From positions 17,806,357 through 17,870,356 of the forward strand of contig NC_088178.1 of NCBI RefSeq assembly GCF_028769735.1: 64,000 nucleotides of DNA, read 5' to 3'. Made by a program: the position numbers and the translations under genes. Under the pieces are notes generated by a model, which did no database searches, was not told where the DNA came from, and worked only from the letters and a program-made list of their open reading frames with translations. Each line of letters begins with the position of its first letter. Positions within the stretch are counted from its first letter, which is position 1. This DNA is from Zonotrichia leucophrys gambelii. Lineage: Eukaryota; Chordata; Aves; Passeriformes; Passerellidae. Positions 52,477 to 64,000 of the stretch are shown one piece after another.

Positions 52477-52795
52477 GTACTGATGAAAATCCGTCACTAT
52501 TACTAGCAGACCAGATTTTGGGGTAAAAATAGAACACTCTTCTCAGTACTCTGCATTAGCTAGTCTTTTTTTTTCTTTTTTTTCCTCCCAACATCGTTTC
52601 AGCAGTATTTCTGTGCTAGCTAGTTTATGCTTTGGGGTTACTTTACTGAGAAATAAGCCCATCTGCTTACAAAATTTTTAACAACAACATTACTTTAGGT
52701 GGAAATGCACAGATCTAAGATCTGCAGACTGCATTCACATACAAAACAACAGCCTAATTTATCTTTCTCCAGAAGGACTTGAATGCTTCTTCCAA
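52477..52795. other. Non-coding DNA, pyrimidine-rich patch
   Basis: This contains TTTTTTTTTCTTTTTTTTCC (52565-52585) and otherwise unique sequence. No gene seen. Confidence 0.5.
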
Positions 52796-52856
52796 AACAA
52801 AGACCACAATCAACAACAAACAAAAGACATCAAAAAACGAAAAAAAAAAAAAAAAA
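52796..52856 (+). repeat. A/C-rich stretch ending in A17
   Basis: CAAAGACCACAATCAACAAC-type sequence leads to an uninterrupted A17 run at 52840-52856. Confidence 0.85.
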
Positions 52857-53640
52857 GCACACTCTCCAGCTATGCAGCAATTTCTTTTCAAGAACGGTAC
52901 AATTTCCATCGTCTTGTCTCAAAACTTGTTGGCTAAGAAAGTTTAACTTTGTATGCAATCATGCTCAAAATCATGCCATCTCACTGCTTATGGAATAAAA
53001 GAACACAGTGTATTTTATGGTACAAAAATCAAAGGTTGCTCTTCCTGCTACTGGTTTTACTCAGCAGTAAAGAGAAAACCTTGCAAGTGTTGTTTACACA
53101 GTACTAAATCCTTGTAAAGTCATACTGAAACAAGTCTGCTATCTGACCTAGCCCTTAGGGCTACTTAAACACCTGTGGATTTATAGAGTTCAGATGTCTA
53201 CAAGGTCTGTGCTGAAGTTCATTTCCAAACCTGTGCCCCATGTGAAGTCCTTTGTTGGCACAGTTAAGCCATTACTACTTGTTTCTGGTTTGTAAGGCAA
53301 TCACATTATGAAACAGAAAGAGTCTAGAATTAAGATAACTTACCTTTATACACACACTGTAAATGTACATAATAGCTAAAAGCTCAACATGTAAGTTTTT
53401 ATTTGCAGAAGCTTAGCTTCACTGGGATCAAAACAACACAGGGAATGAGAGGAGTTATCCTCATCTGTATACATATAATGAATTCCCCAGCAGGATCTGT
53501 ACATGTTATATACAAATCAGACCATCAAGTTCAAGTAGAGCATGCTTTGTTCTAAGAAAATAAGCATTATGGTAGAAAACACAAAATAACTTCTCATCCC
53601 ACTCTCAGAAAATACACCCTCCTGCACTCCTGGAACAGTA
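52857..53640. other. Non-coding DNA, no gene seen
   Basis: Unique sequence without recognisable features. Confidence 0.5.
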
Positions 53641-53661
53641 AAATAATAATAATAATAATAC
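53641..53661 (+). repeat. AAT trinucleotide microsatellite
   Basis: About seven AAT units. The tyrosine run in the minus-strand frame at 53517-53708 comes from this. Confidence 0.95.
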
Positions 53662-56600
53662 AATTCATAAGAGGAATAGGATAGAACATTTTCTAAACTT
53701 TTCAACAATTTAGCTGGAAGGCTTACAGGTTAAATCCTGGTCCCACAGAAATCCATATGGCTGAATTAAAGAGGACCAAGACTACACTGTTCTCTGGGTT
53801 TAAATGAAGTATACCCTAAGTACTATGAATCACCAACAGCCAAAGGTGTTTGCTGTCAATTTAATTATTTCACAATAATCTCACATTAAAGTTTACAGTT
53901 AAGGCCTGTTATTCTGTTATTCTCTGGGTCAATGATACCCATTTTCTATAGATCCTTTATTACTGGATGTATGCTTATCATACAATGAAAATAATGATAA
54001 GTGTATGTTCTGGGTGTGTTTCATATAACTCTGCTCCCCACAAGTGGTAAATGTCAGGTTTCCTATGAGGTCTCCCAGAGGTTCCAGAAACACAAAGACT
54101 CACTTGGATGGTGCAGAACAGCAGCCTGCACTGCCCCAGGACTCACTGGAGCATTTGGCCCACTTCAGCTGCAGTGCATATTGAAGACTCATGGGTTTAC
54201 TAGGATTTCACAATCCTTAATATTTTTCAGAACCCTAGTTCTTAAAATATAAGGTCAGGAAAAGTTTTAAAATACTATTCTAGTACCTTCTAATAGTTAA
54301 TAAAAATGAAAGCAAATAATTATTAAAGAAAAGAAATACAGCCTTTTTATTTTCTTCCCCTCTGTTGTTTTTTTTTTTTTTTCCTTTCCCCTCTGGTCCT
54401 GTAATTTTATGATTTTTAAGCCCATCTCATAATGCATAAATGTGTCACCTTAATTTGCTAATGCTGGGACTGGTAAGATTGCTTCCTGGAGCTCTGAGCA
54501 AGTGCATGCTGAGAAAGAGCTTCAGGAAAGCGTGCAGTTGGGGATCTTTTTTTTTATTATTCTTCTTTTTTAACTACTAATCTAGCACCACTACACAAAA
54601 GAGAGCAAAAGCAGCAATTGTATTACTGTCATCCCATCTCTCTGTGATGGCTTTAGGCAGGTTTGTTGTGCTGCCAATAAAGAGCAGTGAACAGGGGCTG
54701 CTCATCACTATACCAAAGCTGGCTCTGGCACAGGGGGGACAAAGGACACATTCCTGTTTCTATTCCCTGTTTAGTGGTGCTCTATCCTAGGGCACAGCAG
54801 CACACTCACCTTCTCATCCTGAGCTGCTACTGCAGCTGGTTAGAGTTCATGTTTGTACCTTGATGAATTAAGAAGTTACATAAATGCTAACTGCTCTTAA
54901 AATGAGACTCACAAAAAACTCGGCACTCTTGTGAAATGCAAATTCCAAATTAGATCTCTCTTAAAGAGCAGAATAATAAAAACAGCCATCACAATTTACC
55001 ACTCCTTTCTCTTTTACATTCTTCTCAGTATGAGTTTCAGTTAGGTATGTATGTATAATAAACTACTGCCATGCTTGGCCTCTTGTGGATCTATCCTGTT
55101 TACACATTGCTAAATCTTTTTTATTGCTTCTGACAATATGTTGTTTCATACCTTTATATCTGTACTTATATTGGTTATATTGCTGGGTTATCATTGTGGT
55201 GGTGAATTACACTGAGAAAAACCCATATCTGTTTATCAGATGGGTTTGGCTCACACAAACATTTCCATTACCATAATATTTCTTGCACCATTCATTTAAT
55301 ATACATTTATAAATAGATACATGGTTCTCCTTTACCAAACATCCTAGAACATAGTAATTGCCATCAGTGCTACTACTAGGAAAGGAAAAACTGACACTTT
55401 CTGGCAAAAGCAAGAGACGGCACAGCCAATGCAAATTATTTATCTCGGTTGTTCCCCATGCTGAGTCCTTGAGGTCTGAGGATGAATTAAGTGCCTAGCA
55501 ACTAACACATAGTCCCTGCCACCCTGCTTTTCTTGTCTTTCTTTATGTGGAGAATTCGGCCCTCACCAGGAAATATCTCTTATCCCCAGTTAATAAGAAG
55601 ATCCTCGTTTATCACCAATTGTCAATCCATGCAGATATCTCCATCCAGTCCTACATTAGCCATTCTCAGAAATGCTGACTGCTGTGCACTACACAGGGAA
55701 AGTCAAAATATGTGAAAACTGCAAGCAACTCTTATTCATATAACTATTTATACAGCCAAAGGTTATAAAATACCTTTGATCTGACAGCTGCTGGGTAAAA
55801 CCAAAATTGTTTGAATTTTTTTGGGAAATTCAGAATTGCCATTCACAGGGTTTTACCAGTGGCAGGAAACCAAGACAATATGGAGGCAAAAAGATGCAGA
55901 TCAGCCAAGTCCCACATATTGAATGTGAGATTCATGCACTTGACAGCCTGAAACTCCCTGTAGGTAAGTAAACCTTCATCAAATGCATTTTCTAATCAGT
56001 GCAGAGGCTTCCAGTGCTCCTGCATGTACAAAATCAGTTTTGTCTGTCATGGGGGGTCATGAAGCAGAAGGCAGAAGCCAGGGGCTCAAAGTAATAAACC
56101 CCTCACCCTGTGTCACAGGTGTCTCTCTAGGACACACCTTGGCCCATACCCAACCTCTCAAATGCCAGAGGAGAAGGGGTAATTTGTGAGCCCCGGGTGC
56201 CCAAGTCCGGGCTAGGCAGTCACAACACAAAGGAAATTGCCAAACCAGGGTATTAAGGTGGGAATGTAACAGCCAGAGCTCCATAAAGTCTGTGGAAAAG
56301 AGAGAGCCCATTTACTTCACATCTCTCGGCACATAGCACAAGGAGGCTCCTCGTGGCACCACAGCAAAATGGTTTTACATTGCTGGATGTGACAGCAGTG
56401 CAAGGCCATAGCAGGAGCTGCTGAAGGGTAGAGAGGAAAAATGAAGGGTAATGGGTCTGAATTAAGATGAATGGAGCAGCAGACAATTAGCTAGTTCATC
56501 AAAAGAGCAAACAATCATTAAGAGAAGCCTTTCACAATGTAAAACCATTTGTAACAGGGTTGCAGTAAAGAGGACGCCAATTCTTCAAGACTGCAATTGA

Positions 56601-58199
56601 GCTTAATCTTATTCCTAACAGGGCTGATTCTCAAAAACTCAGAGAAATAATCAGTTATTTCCTGCCTTCAGTGGAAATGGAGCACTAGATCTTTGATTAA
56701 ACTTCATTCCTAATATTTGGTTTGCAGCGAAAAAAATGCTCTTCTAAATTATTAGAGTACTTTGATGGAACAATTTGTTTCTTCTGTTTGAAATATTTCC
56801 TACTGCAATAAACTGCTGAATGTAAATGCTAAAATACAGATTTTCAGAGCTATAGAGATATTTTTAGGTTTTCAAATATTAGGAAAAAATGGCACCATTT
56901 TGTATCTAAATCTGAATTTTAATGAGAAGCTCTATTGATAATCAGAGAACATCTATATTTATAGAAAAATGGAATATCATAAATACAGGATTGTGCCACT
57001 ATCTACATATGTTGCCTCTCTCCATACACAGAGAAACCAGAGTTTAATTTCTATAGCAATGGAAATACGGCAATTTACACCAGAACTATTAGTCAGAATG
57101 CAAAAAATAGATCTAAGCCAATGTGTTGGCTCAGTTTTTAAAAGTTGGATCAAGCTAAATTTTTCTCATGTATGCTTTCATTTCTGCCTCGCTGAAAAGA
57201 GGGACAATTCTGTGCTCACTCCATAAGGCCTTTATAGAAGGTTCTCAGTCTTTTAATGCCCTTTATTGTTGCAGTACTTACGACCTAGGTCTCAGAATTA
57301 AAATGTACAGCAGCAAACCAGAAAAACCAAATAACAAAGAAACTGATAGAAATTTTGTTAAGATAAATTTTATTTCTAAAGGTTAGTAAAAATAATGAAA
57401 GAAAAGACTAACAAACATGATTTTTAATTCCTACTCTATAGCACAACGAAATATTATTTTTAACTGTGAGCTTGAAAAGTTCCCCTAAATAAACATACAA
57501 TAGCTGCTCTCTTGAGATGGAATTTCTCTAATTTGGTTAAGTGTATAACTAAGTTGTGCATATGGTGTACATATTCAGAAGAAAAAAGCTTTATATAGTA
57601 ATTTAAAAATAGAAAAGTTGAAGTGTAAATTCTTAGTCCCTTTTCTTAATGCTGTACACATTTTATCAGACACTTTAAAGGGCAAAAAATGTATCCATTA
57701 AGCAGTATACCTTCAGATCTTAGCAGTGTAAACGTACACAAATAAACATTTAAGACAAGAGTATAATGGACACAGCTAAAATGTTGAAAACGGTCTTTCT
57801 CAGCACATTTCCATAAGCATAAGTATTTTGAGATAAATACATATCATTGTTCATTAGCTTTATTTCATAAATAATATAACAATTGGATAGGCAGGAAAAA
57901 ACCTCCATGCAATAAATTACTGGTATATGTTATTGCATGAGCAAAAGAGCAGAATGTGAAATCAATAGAAATTAAATGTCTTTTTCTTCAAAACATGTGT
58001 TACAGAAAATGTAAAAAAACCCTACAACTTGCAAAAACCTGACTCCTCCTTCTCCAAACATATATATAAACTCCATATTTTTGCCAATTTTCTAAATAGA
58101 AGCTTAAAGGGGTCTTGTTTTCTTTTAAACTTTAGTGTCTGTGGGAAAAAATGTATACACTGCACAGAGTATTCTTTTGGGCACATATTTTCTAGCATT
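53662..58199. other. Non-coding DNA, no gene supported
   Basis: This is mostly AT-rich unique sequence with a T15 run (54368-54382) and GC-richer patches at 54000-54200 and 56030-56420. Open frames up to 85 codons occur on both strands and overlap; none is recognised. No transposon or RNA gene was identified. Confidence 0.5.
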
Positions 58200-58221
58200 G
58201 TTATTATTAATAATAATAATA
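58200..58221 (+). repeat. TTA/ATA trinucleotide microsatellite
   Basis: TTATTATTA followed by ATAATAATAAT, a short inverted pair of trinucleotide runs. Confidence 0.9.
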
Positions 58222-59109
58222 CAAAAAAGTATAGCAGATCAAACCAGAAGGAGCCTTGAATATATTTGCTGGGAATTGCCTCAGGCTAAACACCAGGGAC
58301 ATGAAACAAACTGTTCTTATCACCTTTTTCCAAACACAGCGATTTAAATTTACAATGAAAGTGCCAGCACCAGCTGCACTTTAAGAAAGCACCACATGTC
58401 TTGATGAGCTCCAAGAAAATGGAAAAAAGCCCAGTTCAAGTTGGAGGTGTCATCTTCCTCTAGTCAGCTGGGTGACACAAAGCTGAAAGCGATGAAGTGC
58501 TAATTAGAGGTTGATGAACAGAATCTCAGAGTGGAAACTTGTCGAAATAGCCTCTACTGAATCACAGCCTTATGAGTCTGCCCTTATCTCCCCATACAAA
58601 GCACTGACAGAACCAGAAAAAGGCAGTGTGAATCTAAATATCTATATGGTTAGGTTACACATTTTATCTTTTACCATATGTCCATTTTAACTTGGGAGTT
58701 ATTTAAAAATTACCTTATTTTTTAGAATGCAGATATGATTTTTCCCTAGTTAGTTCCCTTAAAATGTCTAGACTGTATTGCAGAAGGAGCAATCAGACCC
58801 TTTAAAAAAAAAAAAAAAAGCCTTTTATAACTAATTAGATAAGGGAAAAAAGTCTTCCAATGCAAAGTGATAATGAGCAAATAGCTATCTCTTAATCAGA
58901 GATATGAATAAAACCACATGAAAGAAAAAAGGAAGAAGTGAACTTAAATTTAAATAAAGATCATGCTTAGAAGAGGTGTGAGTTTAAAATTGTTCTTCAC
59001 TAAAAGCAAAGGTGGAGGTAGAGGCTTTAGCTGGCAGAAGAGTTTGGTGCTTTTTTGTTCTTTTTATATAATATTAATGTTGAATTGACAGCATTTTTGG
59101 TGAGTATCC
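58222..59109. other. AT-rich non-coding DNA
   Basis: Contains an A16 run at 58804-58819. No gene or recognised repeat. Confidence 0.5.
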
Positions 59110-59560
59110 AGCTCTAAAGGAACCAAAAGCAGCAGTGTTTAGCAGCGCTGGCAGGCAAGCACAGGCAGGGTGGCTTCACTTGTGGCAGCAGCAGGAGCTG
59201 CTGCTCACACAGGAACAGCAGATGCTCCAAGCTGGGCTGGCAGGACACTGGAAGGTAACACTGGTTTGCACCATTGAGTCTCTCCTGCTCTTCCCTCCAC
59301 CCCTCAGAGCCCCATTTCCTCCACCTTATCCACCCATCCACAGTGTGCTGCGCTCCCTGAGCCACTGCACCCCTGCCTGTCCCACAGCAGCAAAGCCAGC
59401 TTCAGTGGGACACAAATACGTGCTGAATGTTAAACGCAGACTCAAAGGTTCTGTTTGATTCCGGGTGCCAAATCCAATTAATAAGAATGAAAATGTGAAG
59501 GTAGAGAGGAGGGCTGAAACCTTTCCCACACTGGTGCAGCAGTGGGACACTGCAGCAATA
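59110..59560. other. GC-richer patch with CAG/CTG words
   Basis: About 450 bases are markedly less AT-rich than the flanks. AGCAGCAG (59187-59194) pairs with CTGCTGCT (59198-59205) across a three-base loop. Overlapping frames of up to 107 codons on both strands (59114-59365 minus, 59135-59458 plus) are low-complexity or unrecognised. It could be a decayed repeat or an exon of a non-coding transcript. Confidence 0.4.
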
Positions 59561-60359
59561 ACTACTCCATGAATGTGTGCACTATGCTGGAGACATGCTT
59601 ATTTGGGTCACCACTTTGGCACCAGAATATCTTACCTAGAACTTTTTAGAAGCTTTTTCCAAATTACACTGCACTGATAACCAGGAACTAGCTGACTTCA
59701 TGGACAATTCCTATTTTGTATTAATATTAGGATTTTTCTTAACTATGCATAGTAAAATGGTCACTTTGTGAACACTAAGTAGTTTGTGAGATAAAATGCC
59801 ATCAGGACTAAATGCCATCAATTTTGAAACATCTCTCAGCACATATTCTAACAAGTCCAGCAAAACCAGACTACATAGAGCAGAAGCATTCACAAAAGCC
59901 CAACCCCTTGGGCTCCAAATTATATTCTTGGGAGGCATTATGCATTTCTGCGCAATATGCGCTAGCTAATATGATGGGGTTTTTAACATCATCTGATTGT
60001 ACAAAGACATAAAGTACTAAAGTTACAGACCTTTGCTGATATCAACAGAGGAGGAAAAGAACATGAAATCCTACAAAGTTTAGTCACAACACAAAAAAAT
60101 ACAGCTTTTGCCCTGAAGAGCGCACAATTTAAGAATAAAAACTCAGGTCTATGATCATTTTATGTAAACAGGGTGTGCTATACAAAATCATACTTCAAAT
60201 ATATAATACCTTGTGAGCGCACACTCACATCTATAATTTCAGATTTCAGTCAGTGTTTTTTCTGTTAGCCTATTGCTTCAGAAACTTAGTTCAGATTAAT
60301 TGTTGTTTCAAAAAAAAAAAAAAGAAGAATCCATGCTCTTTTGAAAATGTCAACTCCCA
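59561..60359. other. AT-rich non-coding DNA
   Basis: Unique sequence with an A14 run (60310-60323). Small opposing frames at 59711-60012 are unrecognised. Confidence 0.5.
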
Positions 60360-60720
60360 TTAAACCAGCTCTCCAAAATAATGATGTTCATCTGATTTTT
60401 CTCTCTTTGATTAGGCTTGTATAATTCTGTATTATCTTGGTAGCTTTGATGCCAAACAAGATTAAATTGTCATGTACAGTATATTAAATTTATAATCTGA
60501 ATAAGAAAAATCACTTGTAAAGCACTCAATCAGCATCTAGAGACATAGCTACTAAATTTACATAATTTACACCACTGATGTGCCATAATTTCCTAATTAT
60601 TTATGGCCAATTATCAATTGCTGGTCAATGCTTGGAATCAGTCACTATAATTATTTCCCTACGGCCTCTTGTTTAGATGCAACAGAGCTGGTTTTATGAA
60701 GCTTCAGTATGACACCAACA
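60360..60720. promoter_or_regulatory. Candidate conserved non-coding element (homeodomain-type motifs)
   Basis: A non-repetitive AT-rich block carries several homeodomain-type cores (TAATTA-like, CAATTATCAATTG) and a dyad in which GCCATAA (60582-60588) mirrors TTATGGC (60601-60607) around a CTAATTAT core. TTTATGG is a Hox/Cdx-type word. Such words are common by chance in AT-rich DNA, so the call is weak and rests on texture, not on alignment. Confidence 0.2.
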
Positions 60721-60871
60721 TACACATTTCCCCTGCAAAGTGATAATAGTTTTTGCTGGGATTTTAATTCAGCAGTATTAAAAAATATTCTACTACAAAC
60801 TGTACTCTACCATTTCTATTACAAACTTAAAGCAGCATTTTGTACAAAACACTTAAGTGAGGGTTCTCCAG
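60721..60871. other. AT-rich spacer
   Basis: Nothing recognised. Confidence 0.5.
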
Positions 60872-60940
60872 AAAAAAAAAACCACTAGAAAATGTCGAAC
60901 CAAACAAAAAAACAAACCAAAAAACCCCCCACACCAAAAC
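60872..60940 (+). repeat. A/C-rich low-complexity tract
   Basis: A10, then AACCAAACAAAAAAACAAAC-type units and CCCCCC. It is the same kind of tract as at 36137 and 50216. Confidence 0.9.
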
Positions 60941-62499
60941 TGACATAGTGGGAGAATCTTATTAACAGTAGTGCGATCTTATTGTCTATTCTGTTCTCTT
61001 TTAACTTATTTTTTATTTAACACATTTTCATCTTTTTCCTTTTGTATTTTGTTAAAATGGATGAAATAATAGCTGATTTTTGCCCTCATATCTAGATTTC
61101 ACTTCCACACAAATCAGTCCTAAAGCATGCAAACAAAAATCTGCATTTGAATTCCTAATGATTCCTCCTATTGTCTCATTGCTGCTACAACCTGTCAATC
61201 ACTGCTGAAAAGTGCTAATCACTCCCAGAAATCCCAGTCTCAGAGACAAAAGTACCAGTCACCACAAAAATAATACCAATTGGTCATGGGTGGAAGGCAA
61301 ATCTCACTAGGGATCTAAGTGCACAATGGAGTTTATTAAGTCCATTTTGCTATAGTCTAGCTCTGCTAGTAGCATCCGACGGTTTCAGACTTTAATTTCA
61401 AAGTCAACTAAAATCCACTAAAGTAACTTATATTCATTAGCTAGGCTTTAACTGAACTGCTGTGAAATCTCTTGGCTGCAAGGGCTTTTAGTAGAAGTGG
61501 CAGCTTTCATTTTCAATTTAAGGAAAATAGATCTAGTTGGATGTTGGGTACTTCTTTTTTAATCAGCTTGATTTTTACAGGCACTTACTTCTTTCCAGAG
61601 TTGTTTCTTTAACTAATTGTATACATCTTTGGCTAATACTGCACATGAAAGAATACCTTAGAGTTAATACTCTGTACCTGATCAATTCCCCTCTGTTACA
61701 ACATTCAACTTTAGTAGAAAGAAGGAGTAAGAATGAATATATACAATGCATTATAAAGAACTATTGCCTCAGGTTACAGAAACTGCATTTTCTGTTAGAA
61801 AGGGGAAGGCAGCTAATGCAGTCGTCTTGACATCTAAACTGCTGCACCCTAAAATCCACATTTTTTAAAGCCTCAGTGCAGATTGCACTGTTTGCATTTA
61901 AAACTATAAACACAGACTGTGTTTTCCTGTTACATCAACTAAATACTGAAGTATGTTTGATCTTAATAAATTATAATTAAGCAATATACAGTAATTACCT
62001 TTTAGAAATCCCTATAGTGATTATTACCTCTGGAGTTGACTAAAGGAGACTAAGAATGTGCAATAATTGAGTTCTGTTGGTTATATGCATTCTGCTTTCC
62101 TTTTCTTAGAGAAGCAAAATATTTTAAATGGGCAAAACTTCTTCAATGAGTAAGGTTCATCTGGCTTCAGGCAGAGACTACTGCAATCATTAAACTTTAC
62201 TAAAGTTGCTGTTGAGTTAAATTTATCAATTTTATTGCAGTGGAAGGACTACCCCTGAAAAAATGATAATATTTACATTGAAATAGGTTTGCAGAGAGGC
62301 ATAATTTGTATATGGCTTTGGGCAATGTGTGCCTGCCTGCTTGGGATAGTTGGATTTCAGTAGTTACAGCATGCAATTCTGAACACTTCTTGCTTCAAAA
62401 GGAGCCCACTGCTCCCAGCCTTAGAGTGCTTCCACAGCACATTCAGTGCCCATACTGCTGTCAAAGTAACTTTTAAAACTCAAAATACAACACCGGAAA
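60941..62499. other. AT-rich non-coding DNA, no gene supported
   Basis: The 97-codon frame at 61537-61830 is unrecognised. No repeat or RNA gene was identified. Confidence 0.5.
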
Positions 62500-62530
62500 A
62501 GTTTGTTTTGGTTTGGTTTTTTTCGTTTTA
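62500..62530 (+). repeat. Short T/G-rich tract
   Basis: GTTTGTTTTGGTTTGGTTTTTTTCG, a short member of the T/G type in the same orientation as 52363. Confidence 0.8.
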
Positions 62531-62904
62531 AAACAGTGTTTGCAGCTTAGGTAACTTTCTTTTTCTTACAGTTAGAATAAATAGCAAGCCGCAACACAAA
62601 TGCAGGGTCTGCAAAACATAACTCCAAAACACAGGTTCATTAATATAATTCTCTCATGATTACAGTGTCTATTAGTTTGGATTTTTGATTTTGATATAAA
62701 TAATAATGCAATTCAAGTGACTGCATACACGGTGATCCAGGAAGGGAAGCAAGTTGCACTTCAGATATACTCACTTTGTGATACAAGCCACTCTAGGCAC
62801 ATTAATTCAGAAGTACATTAATCCACAGTGCCACCTAGCCACCTGTGTATATTTCGTTTAAATGTGACAAAAAGAAAAGCCTTCTAAACTGTAAAAGCTG
62901 TTAA
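62531..62904. other. Non-coding DNA, no gene seen
   Basis: Unique AT-rich sequence without recognised features. Confidence 0.5.
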
Positions 62905-62925
62905 CCCTCTCCCCTTCCCCTCCCC
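62905..62925 (-). other. Predicted G-quadruplex motif on the minus strand
   Basis: On the plus strand four C runs lie at 62905-62907, 62911-62914, 62917-62920 and 62922-62925, separated by 3, 2 and 1 bases. The minus strand therefore fits the G3+N1-7 quadruplex pattern. The plus strand reads as a pyrimidine tract ending in CCAG at 62930, which also resembles a splice acceptor. Confidence 0.8.
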
Positions 62926-64000
62926 TCCAGTTACAGGATGTAGATGGAGTAGAATAATAATTTTAAAAAAATAGTCCGATGTGTTTATAGCAACTGTTAC
63001 TGACCTAAAGAAAACCTGCAAATCTTTGCTAAAGCTCTGTGTTACACTGTTATTACTCCAAACAACATAAACTGGGATATTAGCTTCACTGAATTAAAAT
63101 GAAGCGTTCTATAAACACCTGCTTTGTTGCATAAAACTTGTTTCACTGAAACGCTCAACCTCTTCCCTTCTCTTTTTTGCTGCTTTTCAGCTCTAACCTT
63201 AGAACTAAATTAGATTTTACATTATGTTTATGTTGCAAGAATGTTTTAAAGCTTCAGCAAGTATCGAATGTATTTTGGGTCTTATTATTGTAAAAATAAT
63301 AAAGTCAGGCTAGCAGACATTAAAATACCTCCTCTAAATATACACCTAATAGCTACTCTCAACCAGTAATACTCCCACAGCAATTTTAACACACACCATG
63401 AGTACACCAAACCTCTTTGACAGAATGTTCAAAGCACCATGTAGTTCCCAGCTCAAGGTGTGACAGAAATTAGTTGCTTTTAAAACTTTCTCCTCCTTTG
63501 ACAGAAACTAAACAATATTCCCTGACTACCTTTTACAGTTTGCATAGGAAAGGAAAGATGGCACGGGAATCGAAATGTCCCGAACAGCTCTGCAAAGGAA
63601 AGCCTGAGGCTGGTATCTGCCTCACCCAGGGAAGCAAGGAACTTGTTCCCCCATGGCATTTGAACCTCTTTCAGGCAGGACAGAGATTTGTTGGTCACTA
63701 CCCTACAGAGCACAACAGAGTGTAACACAGTGCATCACAGGTATGCTCAGAAGCCCTCCCAAACACACTGAGGTTTAGCAGACAAGCCAAAAACTTCCCC
63801 TGTGCAGGCAAGTTGACCCAAGAATTGTCCTCCTCTTAATTCTTCCCAGCTCCCAGCCCTTCACATCTTGCCTGGTCCACCAGGGTAAAGAAGGGCCAGC
63901 AGGCCAGTCTACTCAGAGAATAATGCCAGATATTACCCTGTATGCATTTATTTAGACCATTGCACAATGATGGCACCGAGAAAAAGCCTAGGGTGAAGGA
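62926..64000. other. Non-coding DNA to window end, no gene supported
   Basis: AT-rich to about 63480, then GC-richer. Opposing frames of 82-83 codons at 63474-63728 occupy the same bases on both strands and match nothing known. A second acceptor-like pyrimidine tract ends in TTTTCAG at 63190, without a recognisable exon after it. Confidence 0.5.

Noticed and set aside
59114..59458. Opposing frames of 83 and 107 codons in a GC-richer patch
   Set aside because: Both strands are open over the same bases with leucine, alanine and glutamine-rich output from CAG/CTG words; no homology seen.
1..64000. CRISPR arrays, bacterial operons or phage
   Set aside because: There are no regularly spaced repeats, no dense open reading frames and no ribosome-binding-site pattern. 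The CR1 relics and AT-rich desert texture indicate animal nuclear DNA.

Overview
This window looks like vertebrate nuclear DNA from a large, AT-rich intergenic or intronic region, most likely from a bird. The avian call rests on two relics of CR1-type non-LTR retrotransposons, the dominant LINE family of birds and other sauropsids. One lies on the minus strand at about 9763-12240. The other lies on the plus strand at about 17640-18079. Both keep recognisable pieces of the CR1 reverse transcriptase. A non-avian sauropsid (turtle, crocodilian) cannot be excluded by eye.

I found no convincing host protein-coding gene, rRNA gene or functional tRNA gene. The longest ATG-initiated open frame is 122 codons (42041-42409). 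The open frames are short and scattered on both strands, often overlap each other, and I recognise no family in them outside the CR1 relics. I read the window as a gene desert or a very long intron. I cannot name the locus.

Layout: 1-9.7 kb is AT-rich unique sequence with an A37/AC-rich tract (1718) and a T25 run (7061). 9.76-12.24 kb is the long CR1 relic. A 19-bp tandem repeat sits at 12698, and a weak tRNA-promoter-like pair of boxes lies near 16.6 kb. 17.64-18.08 kb is the second CR1 relic, which forms a GC-rich island. 18-30 kb is unique DNA with an isolated CpG-rich palindrome (21205) and a perfect 18-bp stem hairpin (25478-25529). 30-64 kb is unique AT-rich DNA. It is punctuated by imperfect A/C-rich or T/G-rich tracts (30403, 36137, 50216, 50475, 52363, 60872, 62500), short perfect palindromes (31401, 33316, 38090, 42538, 43413), a splice-acceptor-like tract followed by a GC hairpin (44825-44894), microsatellites, and a predicted G-quadruplex on the minus strand (62905-62925).

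Several unique blocks (about 7395-7610, 43600-43790, 46640-46830, 47500-47830, 60360-60720) have the complex, non-repetitive, motif-dense look of conserved non-coding elements. That is inference and needs a cross-species alignment. I did not find a clear undescribed gene system. The items most worth a second look are the perfect inverted duplication at 25478, the unusually long CR1 relic, and the recurring A/C tracts.
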